Shown here: one piece after another, positions 1 to 6,309 of the stretch
Position numbering within the stretch: the first letter of the stretch is position 1
Layout: each line of letters starts with the position of its first letter
Assembly: GCA_045590215.1 (NCBI GenBank)
Contig: JAZNQO010000004.1
Span: 1 to 23,834 of the forward strand
Reading direction: 5' to 3'
Source: RUG563 sp045590215
GTDB taxonomy: Bacteria; Bacillota; Clostridia; Christensenellales; Aristaeellaceae
DNA length: 23,834 nt
Notes under the pieces: model-generated
The model's input: only the letters and a program-made list of their open reading frames with translations
The model's database searches: none
What the model was told of the DNA's origin: nothing
Position numbers and translations under genes: made by a program

Positions 1-426
1 GCATCGCCCCTTGACCCGGCAGCGGATAGCGTAGATTTATTGGACAAACTATGTGCCGCTGTTGCAAGATGCTCGCAGAAGCATCATGGCAAAAAACGAT
101 TGTAATTTTGCGAGTTGGTTGCGGCACCGCCGCACACGGGCACGGCGGCTGAAAGCCGCCTACCGGATGCTTTAGCATCCGGGAAAACAGAAAAAAGGCG
201 TGGACGGGAACTCGGTTCTGTCCACGCTTTTTTCATGTTTTTTGTGCCCGTGGCCTCAAAATCCCCGTTTCTCAAGCTCCATGCGGAGATAATTTCTGCA
301 ATAAAATAAGCGTGTTTTCGCATGATGGGTGCAGGGTCTATGACCCTGCCGTGGGGTACAGGGGCTGCGTAAGCCCCTGCCTCGTCGTACAGGGGGCGAG
401 CAGTCCCCTGCTCCGTCTTCGCAACA
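1..426. repeat. Hairpin-chain intergenic repeat, copy A (left end cut by window)
   Basis: This non-coding stretch is a chain of short perfect hairpins. Stems are at 68-85, 120-134 (TGCGGC/GCCGCA), 144-160 (GGCGGCT/AGCCGCC, loop GAA), 163-182 (CCGGATGC/GCATCCGG), 198-227, 331-349 (GCAGGGTC/GACCCTGC), 359-379 (CAGGGGCT/AGCCCCTG) and 390-410. A longer-range stem joins CAGCGG at 20-25 to CCGCTG at 56-61. Positions 11-183 align without gaps to 23606-23778 with 13 mismatches by hand count. The part after 183 resembles 19252-19490. It lies just downstream of the minus-strand MATE gene. Short ORFs here are products of the palindromes and are not called. The true left end lies outside the window. Confidence 0.85.
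191..233. terminator. Bidirectional intrinsic terminator inside repeat copy A
   Basis: The 8-bp stem GCGTGGAC (198-205) pairs with GTCCACGC (220-227). It is flanked by six A on the left and six T on the right, so it can terminate in both directions. The loop can pair further. The minus-strand MATE gene ends at 433 with no other clear terminator, so this probably ends its transcript. Confidence 0.7.
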
Positions 427-432
427 CCAAAT

Positions 433-1845
433 TTAAGTTTCTTTTTTTGTTTGCAACGCCTTCCGGAACGCAGGCAGAGCCGCCTGCCCTTCCGGCGTAA
501 CCGGGCGAATCCATTTGCCGGAAAACATATGCCGCTGCATCAAGCCAAAGCGGATGGGCTCATCAATGAACGTGCAGGCGAAAATCAAAAGATAGGGGGC
601 CTTGAACACAAGTCCGCTCAAGAACACGCAGGGCAGCACCATGGCATACATGAACGAAATTTCCAGCACCGTGCCGGTAGTGGCATCCCCGGCGGCACGA
701 TAGGTGTCGTTCATGGTCCAGTTACACATACGGATCACCGCCGCCACGCAATAAATGACCAATAGCCCCGTGCCAATCCGCAAGCTTTCGCCGGAAAGGC
801 TCATGGTGGTCAGCAGCGGCTTATGCAGTGCAACCAGCGTCAGGCACACCAGGAAAATACATCCACCGCACATATACACAAGCCGTTTGGCACGCTGATA
901 CGCCGTGTCCAGTTCCCCTGCCCCCACGCATTTGCCCACCAGCACGCTAGACGCATTGGAAAACCCGGCAAAAAAGCCGATCACGATGCCTTCCAGCGTG
1001 CGGAACACCGCCGTGGCGGCAATAGCCGCTTCGCTCTGGCGGCCCAGCACCATGTTAATCAGCATCAGCGCAATGCCAAGGAACGCTTCATTGCAAATAA
1101 TAGGAAAGCACCGGCGCAGATACAGCCCCACGGCTTCCCTGTTCCACTTGAAATGCCTGCGGAAATGGAAAAGATAAGGGTATTTTTGTTTCTTGGCCAG
1201 CAGCAGAATCACCCCGGCGTTTACCACCGCAGCAATTACCGTGGCCAGTGCTGCACCTTGAACCCCCATGGCCGGGAAGCCCAAATGGCCGTAAATCAAA
1301 ACCCAGTTGAGAACCATATTGGTGAGCACCGATGCAATGGCGGCATAGAAGGGAATCTTCACCCTCTCCGTGGAGCGGAGCAGGGCACTCATGCCCATGG
1401 AAAGAATCTGCAAGGGATAAGCAAAGCCCACCACCTGCAAATACTGAATACCAATCTGCTGGATGTTTGCCTTATCGGTATAGATGCCCATCACCCAGGA
1501 GGGCACCAGCAGCGCAAGGCAGGCAAAAACCAACGCCACAATCATCATAAATGTAATGGTAATGCCATAAGAACGATCAATGCCGTCATCGTCCTTTGCG
1601 CCCCAGTATTGGCTGAAAAACAGCATGCCGCCGCCCACAAAGCCCCAATAGCAGCTGAACATCAGGGACGTGAACTGGGCACAAAGCCCCACAGCCCCCA
1701 CCGTGGTTTCCCCAAGGGAAGCAATCATGATGGTGTCCACCATGGAGCCGGTGGTGGTCAGCAGGTTCTGCAAGGCCACCGGTACGGCAATCACCGCAAT
1801 TTTCTTGATAAAATCCCGCCAGGGAAAGGGGGCCTTCTGCGCCAT
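433..1845 (-). CDS. MATE family multidrug/cation antiporter
   Basis: This is a 470-residue polytopic membrane protein of the MATE (MatE/NorM/DinF) superfamily, which exports drugs or other organic cations using a Na+ or H+ gradient. The N-terminal half has the family signature around VDTIMIASLGETTVGAVGL, and about 12 hydrophobic segments form two six-helix bundles. The length is normal for the family. The reading frame is open further upstream, but the start at 1845 is preferred: AAAGGA stands just before it, and a TATAAT -10 box at 1877-1882 would place the transcript start inside the longer version. It is a monocistronic gene transcribed towards repeat copy A. The substrate cannot be told from sequence. 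Confidence 0.93.
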   Translation of the reverse strand: MAQKAPFPWRDFIKKIAVIAVPVALQNLLTTTGSMVDTIMIASLGETTVGAVGLCAQFTSLMFSCYWGFVGGGMLFFSQYWGAKDDDGIDRSYGITITFMMIVALVFACLALLVPSWVMGIYTDKANIQQIGIQYLQVVGFAYPLQILSMGMSALLRSTERVKIPFYAAIASVLTNMVLNWVLIYGHLGFPAMGVQGAALATVIAAVVNAGVILLLAKKQKYPYLFHFRRHFKWNREAVGLYLRRCFPIICNEAFLGIALMLINMVLGRQSEAAIAATAVFRTLEGIVIGFFAGFSNASSVLVGKCVGAGELDTAYQRAKRLVYMCGGCIFLVCLTLVALHKPLLTTMSLSGESLRIGTGLLVIYCVAAVIRMCNWTMNDTYRAAGDATTGTVLEISFMYAMVLPCVFLSGLVFKAPYLLIFACTFIDEPIRFGLMQRHMFSGKWIRPVTPEGQAALPAFRKALQTKKET

Positions 1846-1876
1846 GTTGTTCAGTCCTTTCGTGTATGTCACAGGC

Positions 1877-1905
1877 ATTATACTGGATTTGAGATGGAAA
1901 GTAAA
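1877..1905 (-). promoter_or_regulatory. Sigma-A promoter of the MATE gene
   Basis: On the minus strand, TTTACT (1900-1905) and TATAAT (1877-1882) are separated by 17 bases. The predicted transcript starts about 25 bases before the ATG at 1845. Confidence 0.7.
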
Positions 1906-1954
1906 GCGTCTTTCTTTTTCTTTCCTACTCATGCTGCTGCCCTGTATTTCAAGC

Positions 1955-1981
1955 AAAAAACGATACGGAAAACCGCATCGT
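1955..1981 (-). terminator. Intrinsic terminator after the TolB-like/VOC operon
   Basis: Read on the minus strand, ACGATGCGG pairs with CCGTATCGT (9 bp with one G-T pair, loop TTTT), followed by a run of six T. It lies about 30 bases after the VOC stop codon and upstream of the MATE promoter, so it separates the two units. Confidence 0.85.
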
Positions 1982-2012
1982 TTTATTCAGACAAAGTGTA
2001 ACCAAAGCCTTT

Positions 2013-2468
2013 TTACCGCACGGGCTTGATGTTCAGGTTCACGCCCAGCGTTTCTTCCGAATCCACAATGGTCCAGCTGCTGCCGGGATAAATACCCAGC
2101 GTACGGTTCACGTCATAGCCGTCCTTGGCCATTTCGTCGATGATGGTATCCCGAAGATTCCCCACTTCAAAGCCCAGGTGATGCACGCCATAGCCGTGCT
2201 TTTCCACAAATTCCTGAAAGGAGGAAGGGCCGCCGATCACCTGATGCAGCTCAATCACAAAACCATCCATTTCAATATTGCACACCTTCAGATCGCAGGA
2301 GACCGGCTCTCCCCGATAGGTGTAATTTTCATTGCCTTCCAGATGGTTGATGCGAATTTCCGGCACTTCCATTCCCAGCAGTTCCGCCCATTTTTTCGCC
2401 GCCAGTTCAATATCCTTCACCACAATGCAAATCTGGGCAAAGCCTTTTTTATTCACGGGATGTTCCAT
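2013..2468 (-). CDS. VOC-superfamily protein (glyoxalase/methylmalonyl-CoA epimerase-like)
   Basis: This is a 151-residue cytoplasmic protein with two beta-alpha-beta-beta-beta modules, the size of a single-domain VOC dimer. It begins with the family-like stretch FAQICIVVKDIELAAKKWAE and has VHHLGFEV near residue 95. In methylmalonyl-CoA epimerases and glyoxalase I the metal sits between His/Gln/Glu residues at set strand positions. Here the apparent equivalents are Gln12, Glu73, His97 and an Asn near 144-146 where Glu is usual, so metal use and reaction are uncertain. The ATG has a GGAGGA site lying inside the end of the upstream TolB-like gene. The two genes are one base apart, so they are surely co-transcribed and probably translationally coupled. 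Confidence 0.85.
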   Translation of the reverse strand: MEHPVNKKGFAQICIVVKDIELAAKKWAELLGMEVPEIRINHLEGNENYTYRGEPVSCDLKVCNIEMDGFVIELHQVIGGPSSFQEFVEKHGYGVHHLGFEVGNLRDTIIDEMAKDGYDVNRTLGIYPGSSWTIVDSEETLGVNLNIKPVR

Positions 2469-2469
2469 T

Positions 2470-3381
2470 TTATTCTTCCTCCTTCGGGATGCCGATGCCC
2501 CGGATTTTGTAGGTCACAAATGCGAATTTCTTGCTGTCGGGCGACCAGCTGTTCACATTGATGGTGCCCTGGCCGCCAAAGAGCTTCACCAGCGTCTGCA
2601 CATTGCTGCCGTCGGCGTTCATCATGCGCAATTCCACAAACTTATGGGGCACATGCTCTCCGGGCTGCACGTCTCCTTTTTTATAGCACACCATGGTGAC
2701 CAATTTCCTGTCCGGGGAAATATGGGGGAACCATGTGTTCCAGTTTTCGTCAAAGGTCATCTGGGTTTGCTCGGAGCCATCCGCTTTCATGCGCCATGCC
2801 TGCATCAGCCCGGAGCGCACGGAATTGAACCAGATGTATTCCCCCACACTGTCGTATTCAGAGCCGTCGTCCAGCCCTTGGGCATCGGTTAATCTCGTTT
2901 CCACACCGCCTTCTGCCGGGATGGTGTAGATGTCATAATTGCCATTCCGTTCGGCGCAGTAGCACAGGGTTTTGCCGTCCGGGCTCCAGCCGTGAAGATA
3001 GCTGGGGGCAAGGGGCGTAATGAGCCTGGGCACGCCGCCCTCGATAGGCAAAGTGTAAATGCGGCTTTTGCCGTCTTCCTTGGTGGCATGGCTGACAGCC
3101 AGTTGCTTTCCGTCAAAGGACAACACATGGTCGTTATTGCAATCGTCCACAAAACCACTGTCGATTTCCGTGATTTCCTTGGTTTCCAGGTCAAAGCGGA
3201 AAATGCGGCCATTGCTGTTGTAAATGAGGGCTTTGCCGTCCGGCGTCCAGTTGGGAGCTTCGATGCAATAATCCATTTCCGCCACCACGCTGCGCTCGCC
3301 CGTTTCCACGTTATAAATCTCCAGAACGGATTGATCTTCGTCCCGGTTCCAGATATTTTGCTTATACAAAGGTTCTGCCAT
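2470..3381 (-). CDS. TolB-like beta-propeller (PD40 repeat) protein, cytoplasmic
   Basis: The 303-residue protein is made of WD40-like PD40/TolB repeats. Repeated WSPDGK-type turns are visible: NWTPDGKALIY, LSFDGKQLAV, GWSPDGKTLCY, HISPDRKLVTM and SWSPDSKKFAF, each roughly one propeller blade. There is no signal peptide, so unlike periplasmic TolB it should stay in the cytoplasm. Such proteins often accompany carbohydrate or peptide metabolism genes, but no enzymatic residues can be assigned. The start at 3381 has an AAGGAGGAG site just upstream; longer in-frame starts lie inside the promoter. It is the first gene of the operon with the VOC protein and diverges from the AKR-like gene at 3576. 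Confidence 0.85.
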   Translation of the reverse strand: MAEPLYKQNIWNRDEDQSVLEIYNVETGERSVVAEMDYCIEAPNWTPDGKALIYNSNGRIFRFDLETKEITEIDSGFVDDCNNDHVLSFDGKQLAVSHATKEDGKSRIYTLPIEGGVPRLITPLAPSYLHGWSPDGKTLCYCAERNGNYDIYTIPAEGGVETRLTDAQGLDDGSEYDSVGEYIWFNSVRSGLMQAWRMKADGSEQTQMTFDENWNTWFPHISPDRKLVTMVCYKKGDVQPGEHVPHKFVELRMMNADGSNVQTLVKLFGGQGTINVNSWSPDSKKFAFVTYKIRGIGIPKEEE

Positions 3382-3415
3382 AGTGTTCTCCTCCTTCATA
3401 TTCTTTGTTTTCTTT

Positions 3416-3444
3416 ATCATACCCCTTTTCTGTCTTGGATGCAA
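3416..3444 (-). promoter_or_regulatory. Sigma-A promoter of the TolB-like/VOC operon
   Basis: On the minus strand, TTGCAT (3439-3444) and TATGAT (3416-3421) are 17 bases apart, about 35 bases before the start codon at 3381. Confidence 0.7.
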
Positions 3445-3508
3445 TTGGATAAACTGCTAAAAGCCGCCATTCATGAGACAAAATTGCGCTTCATTTCATT
3501 TTGTTTCA

Positions 3509-3537
3509 TTGACAGGGACAGCCATCGCTGCTATAAT
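3509..3537 (+). promoter_or_regulatory. Perfect-consensus sigma-A promoter of the AKR-like gene
   Basis: TTGACA (3509-3514) and TATAAT (3532-3537) are exactly 17 bases apart, a 12/12 match to consensus. The predicted start is about 30 bases before the ATG at 3576. It is divergent from the promoter at 3416-3444, with about 65 bases between the two -35 boxes. Strong constitutive expression is the simple inference. Confidence 0.9.
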
Positions 3538-3575
3538 AAAGCCAGAAAAAATTTTGATACAGGAGGGTATTCCTC

Positions 3576-4436
3576 ATGGCTGAACCTCTTTTTCCCCGTA
3601 CAGACGTGGCAGGCGTTTCCCTGTCCCGAATGATTATCGGCACCAACTGGATGCTGGGCTGGAGCCACCGCAGCCCTGCCCAGGACCATCAGATCAAGCG
3701 CAAATTCTGCGACGGCGAAAAAGCCTTCCCCATGCTGAAAACGTTCCTTGACCGGGGCGTGGATACCATTATGGGTCCTTTGCAGCAGGAAAAGGTGATG
3801 CAGGATGCCGTCAACTTCGCCATGGAAAAGACGGGCAAAAAACTGATCCTCATCGATACGCCCATCATCAACGTGGACGATAACGAGGCCGCAAGAAGGG
3901 AAGCCCGCGCCACCATCCGCAGAAGCAAAGATTGCGGTGCCACTTTCTGCCTGGTGCATCATTCCAGCGCAGAACAGCTGGTCAATAAAAACAAGCACAT
4001 CATTGACCGTCTGCCCGATTATCTGGACATGATCCGTCAGGAAGGTATGATTCCCGGCCTTTCCGCCCATATGCCGGAATTGATTCTATATTCCGATGAA
4101 AACGAATACGACGTGCAGACCTACATCCAGATTTACAACTGCATGGGCTTCCTCATGCAAATCGAAATCGAAACCATCAACCAGATCATCCATAACGCCA
4201 AAAAGCCCGTCATGACCATCAAGCCCATGGCCGCCGGCCGCTGCTCTCCCTTTGTTGGGCTGAACTTCGTATGGAACACCATCCGGCCCACCGACCTTGT
4301 CACCGTTGGCTGCTTTGACCCCGAAGAAGCGGAAGAAGATATCGAGATTTCCCTCGCCGCCATCGAACGCCGCATGCCCAACATCGAAAAGCGTTCCAGC
4401 CCCAATCAGAATCAGGACGCTTTCGGCAACAAATAA
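3576..4436 (+). CDS. Putative TIM-barrel protein, aldo/keto reductase-like
   Basis: This is a 286-residue soluble protein of uncertain function. Alternating strands and helices suggest a (beta/alpha)8 barrel: SRMIIGTNWMLGW at strand 1, RGVDTIMGP, KKLILIDTPI, TFCLVHH, GMIPGLSAH, KPVMTIKPMAAGRC and DLVTVGCFDPEEAEEDI near the end. The last two resemble the aldo/keto reductase C-terminal strands that bind cofactor phosphate, where VGASSPEQLEEN-like text is usual. The canonical AKR Asp-Tyr-Lys-His tetrad is not evident, so an oxidoreductase activity is only a guess. AGGAGGG precedes the ATG. It is monocistronic between a perfect promoter and a strong terminator. Confidence 0.7.
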   Translation: MAEPLFPRTDVAGVSLSRMIIGTNWMLGWSHRSPAQDHQIKRKFCDGEKAFPMLKTFLDRGVDTIMGPLQQEKVMQDAVNFAMEKTGKKLILIDTPIINVDDNEAARREARATIRRSKDCGATFCLVHHSSAEQLVNKNKHIIDRLPDYLDMIRQEGMIPGLSAHMPELILYSDENEYDVQTYIQIYNCMGFLMQIEIETINQIIHNAKKPVMTIKPMAAGRCSPFVGLNFVWNTIRPTDLVTVGCFDPEEAEEDIEISLAAIERRMPNIEKRSSPNQNQDAFGNK

Positions 4437-4451
4437 ACTTCATTTTCTTCC

Positions 4452-4488
4452 TGCCCCGGCCTGTGTTCTGCACGCCGGGGCATTTTTT
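4452..4488 (+). terminator. Intrinsic terminator of the AKR-like gene
   Basis: TGCCCCGGC (4452-4460) pairs perfectly with GCCGGGGCA (4474-4482) around a 13-base loop, followed by TTTTTT. Confidence 0.9.
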
Positions 4489-4531
4489 AGCAAAATTTTA
4501 TTCCCGTAACTAACCGTTTCATTTTTCCTGC

Positions 4532-4544
4532 CACTATATTAGTG
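4532..4544. promoter_or_regulatory. Palindrome over a possible -10 box upstream of the ECF-fusion gene
   Basis: CACTA-TAT-TAGTG is a perfect inverted repeat. It contains TATATT (4535-4540), a plausible -10 box without a recognisable sigma-A -35. GTAAC at 4506-4510 lies where ECF-type -35 boxes often carry an AAC motif, but the distance is long. It may be an operator or part of the promoter of the gene at 4592. Confidence 0.4.
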
Positions 4545-4559
4545 AAAAGCAGTGCTGCT

Positions 4560-4576
4560 GCCTGCCAAATGCAGGC
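4560..4576 (+). other. Small 5'-UTR hairpin before the ECF-fusion start
   Basis: GCCTGC (4560-4565) pairs with GCAGGC (4571-4576) around loop CAAAT. It ends directly ahead of the GAAAGGA ribosome binding site of the gene at 4592, so it could tune translation. It may also be chance. Confidence 0.35.
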
Positions 4577-4591
4577 AAGAAAGGATTTCTC

Positions 4592-6142
4592 ATGCCCACC
4601 AGCCGCATTACCGTCATGAGCCGCACCGTATACGCATGGTGCGTTGCCCGAACAGCCAATCCTTCCGATGCAGAAGATTTGTCGCAGGATGTTTTGCTTG
4701 CCATGACGCAGGCAATGCCCAATCTGCAGGACGAACAGGCCTTTTACGGCTTCATGTGGACGGTGGCGCATCGGGTTTATTGCGGTTGGCTGCGCAAAAA
4801 GAAAAGGGAGCCTCTGCCCTTGGAAACGCTTCCGCAAAAGGAAGTCCATGACCCCTTTGCAGCCATGGAAACAGCGGAAGACATCCACCTTTTACGCAGG
4901 GAGTTATCGCTCCTCAACGAACGCTTCCGAAAGGCCGCTGTGCTTTATTATGTGCACGGCCTGACGGTGGCGGAGATTGCGGAAAAGATGGCAGTGAGCC
5001 CCAGCATGGTGAAATACCTGCTCTTCAAAGCACGAAATATCATCCGGGAGGGAATGGATATGGAACGGAATTTAGGCGAACAAAGCTATCACCCCAGAAA
5101 ACTGGATCTTCGCTATTGGGGGCACGGCCCCAATCACTTTTTCAACATGGCCAAATCCTTGCTTCGGCAAAACATCCTCTTTGCCTGCTATAACGATGCC
5201 CTGACGGATCAGCAGATTGCCCTTGCCGTGGGCGTGGGGCTGCCCTATATGGAAGAAGACCTGCACCAGATGGAAGAAGTGGGGCTGCTTGAAAGGGATG
5301 CTAAAGGCCGATATCGCACCGGCATCGTCCTTTTCACACAGGATTTTGTCAAGGAATGTGCCAGGCTCGTAGCCCCGGAAAGCCGGGAAATTGCCGAAAA
5401 AACACGGCAATTCATTGAGGAAAACGAAGAGGCTGTCCGCTCCCTGTCCTTCATTGGGGCAGATATGAACAACGCCGCTTTCGTATGGCAAATGACCGCA
5501 CTTTTGCTGCATGAAGCGGTGATTCATATCGCCGGGGAACGCCATGCGCCGCCCCTTCCCAAGGACAAATGGGGCGTTCCATGCGTTTGCTGGTCGGTGG
5601 AAGAAACGGATGTGCCGGATCTGTTCGCCTTTAGTGCCAGCCGCATGGGAAATGTGCGAAATGATTTTGAGCAGTGTATGGATTTTCCTATCAACAACGA
5701 TATGGTACACCACACCTTGTCAAGACCGGAATGCGCCAACGTCTTCCTTGATGTTGCACGAAACGAAGGCAAGGAGCTATCCGAAAACGACGCCGTGATC
5801 GCTGCCGATCTGGTTCAGAAAGGGTATCTGCTGCGCACGGAAAAGGGGCTGAAAGTAAACTGCCCCGTATGGCCGAAAGACCAGTACGAAAAGCTGCATC
5901 ATCTCATGCAGAAAACCGCCCTTTCCATCGCTGATATTTCCACAGCCATTCTGGAAAAAGAAACCCATCTTTTGATGCAGCATGTGCCGGAACATCTGCG
6001 CAAGCTGGCAGAAAAGACCGTTTTTTTTCGCTTGTTTGACGATGCCGTTTCCGCTCCCGTTTCCCTTCTCTATGCCGAACGATTCCTGGCAGACTGGAAA
6101 GCGGCCTCTCTCTTGCCCACTACCTACGTTGTGCTGCAATAA
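4592..6142 (+). CDS. ECF-type RNA polymerase sigma factor with long C-terminal winged-helix extension
   Basis: The 516-residue protein begins like a group 4 (ECF) sigma factor. Region 2 covers about residues 8-70, with the DAEDLSQDVLLAM helix at 26-38. Region 4 covers about 105-155, with the helix-turn-helix TVAEIAEKMAVSPSMVKYLL. ECF factors normally stop near residue 170-200. Here some 350 residues follow: a probable winged helix at about 188-245 (LTDQQIALAVGVGLPYMEEDLHQ then a GLLER wing), then a mixed helical part of no recognised family. No anti-sigma gene is next to it, so the extension may be the built-in sensor or regulator, as proposed for other C-terminally extended ECF groups. The ATG has GAAAGGA seven bases upstream. 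Monocistronic. Confidence 0.8.
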   Translation: MPTSRITVMSRTVYAWCVARTANPSDAEDLSQDVLLAMTQAMPNLQDEQAFYGFMWTVAHRVYCGWLRKKKREPLPLETLPQKEVHDPFAAMETAEDIHLLRRELSLLNERFRKAAVLYYVHGLTVAEIAEKMAVSPSMVKYLLFKARNIIREGMDMERNLGEQSYHPRKLDLRYWGHGPNHFFNMAKSLLRQNILFACYNDALTDQQIALAVGVGLPYMEEDLHQMEEVGLLERDAKGRYRTGIVLFTQDFVKECARLVAPESREIAEKTRQFIEENEEAVRSLSFIGADMNNAAFVWQMTALLLHEAVIHIAGERHAPPLPKDKWGVPCVCWSVEETDVPDLFAFSASRMGNVRNDFEQCMDFPINNDMVHHTLSRPECANVFLDVARNEGKELSENDAVIAADLVQKGYLLRTEKGLKVNCPVWPKDQYEKLHHLMQKTALSIADISTAILEKETHLLMQHVPEHLRKLAEKTVFFRLFDDAVSAPVSLLYAERFLADWKAASLLPTTYVVLQ

Positions 6143-6160
6143 GAATACGTCATTCCAACC

Positions 6161-6196
6161 GCTGCCTTTCTCTTTTCAGGGGAAGGCAGCCTTTTT
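6161..6196 (+). terminator. Intrinsic terminator of the ECF-fusion gene
   Basis: GCTGCCTT (6161-6168) pairs with AAGGCAGC (6183-6190), followed by CTTTTT. It lies 18 bases after the stop codon. Confidence 0.85.
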
Positions 6197-6222
6197 ATTT
6201 TCCATAAAAGCGCAAAAACGGC

Positions 6223-6251
6223 TTGTTTTTCATCAAAATTTGTCGTATGAT
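6223..6251 (+). promoter_or_regulatory. Sigma-A promoter of the putative glycoside hydrolase
   Basis: TTGTTT (6223-6228) and TATGAT (6246-6251) are 17 bases apart, followed by a leader of about 50 bases to the ATG at 6310. Confidence 0.6.
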
Positions 6252-6309
6252 ATGCTTTGGAAACATATGGAACAGTTTGGATTTTGATTGCAAAGGAGAA
6301 TTTTTCATC

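Noticed and set aside
331..410. Possible CRISPR-like array in the repeated hairpins of copy A
   Set aside because: The stems differ from each other, spacing is irregular and no unique spacers or cas genes are present.
823..2001. Long plus-strand ORF of 392 codons over the MATE gene
   Set aside because: It is the antisense shadow of a clear transporter gene; its product is rich in His, Gln and Arg with no family-like pattern.
3379..3590. The divergent TolB-like and AKR-like proteins both begin MAEPL
   Set aside because: Codons differ and similarity ends after five residues, so it is probably coincidence rather than duplication.
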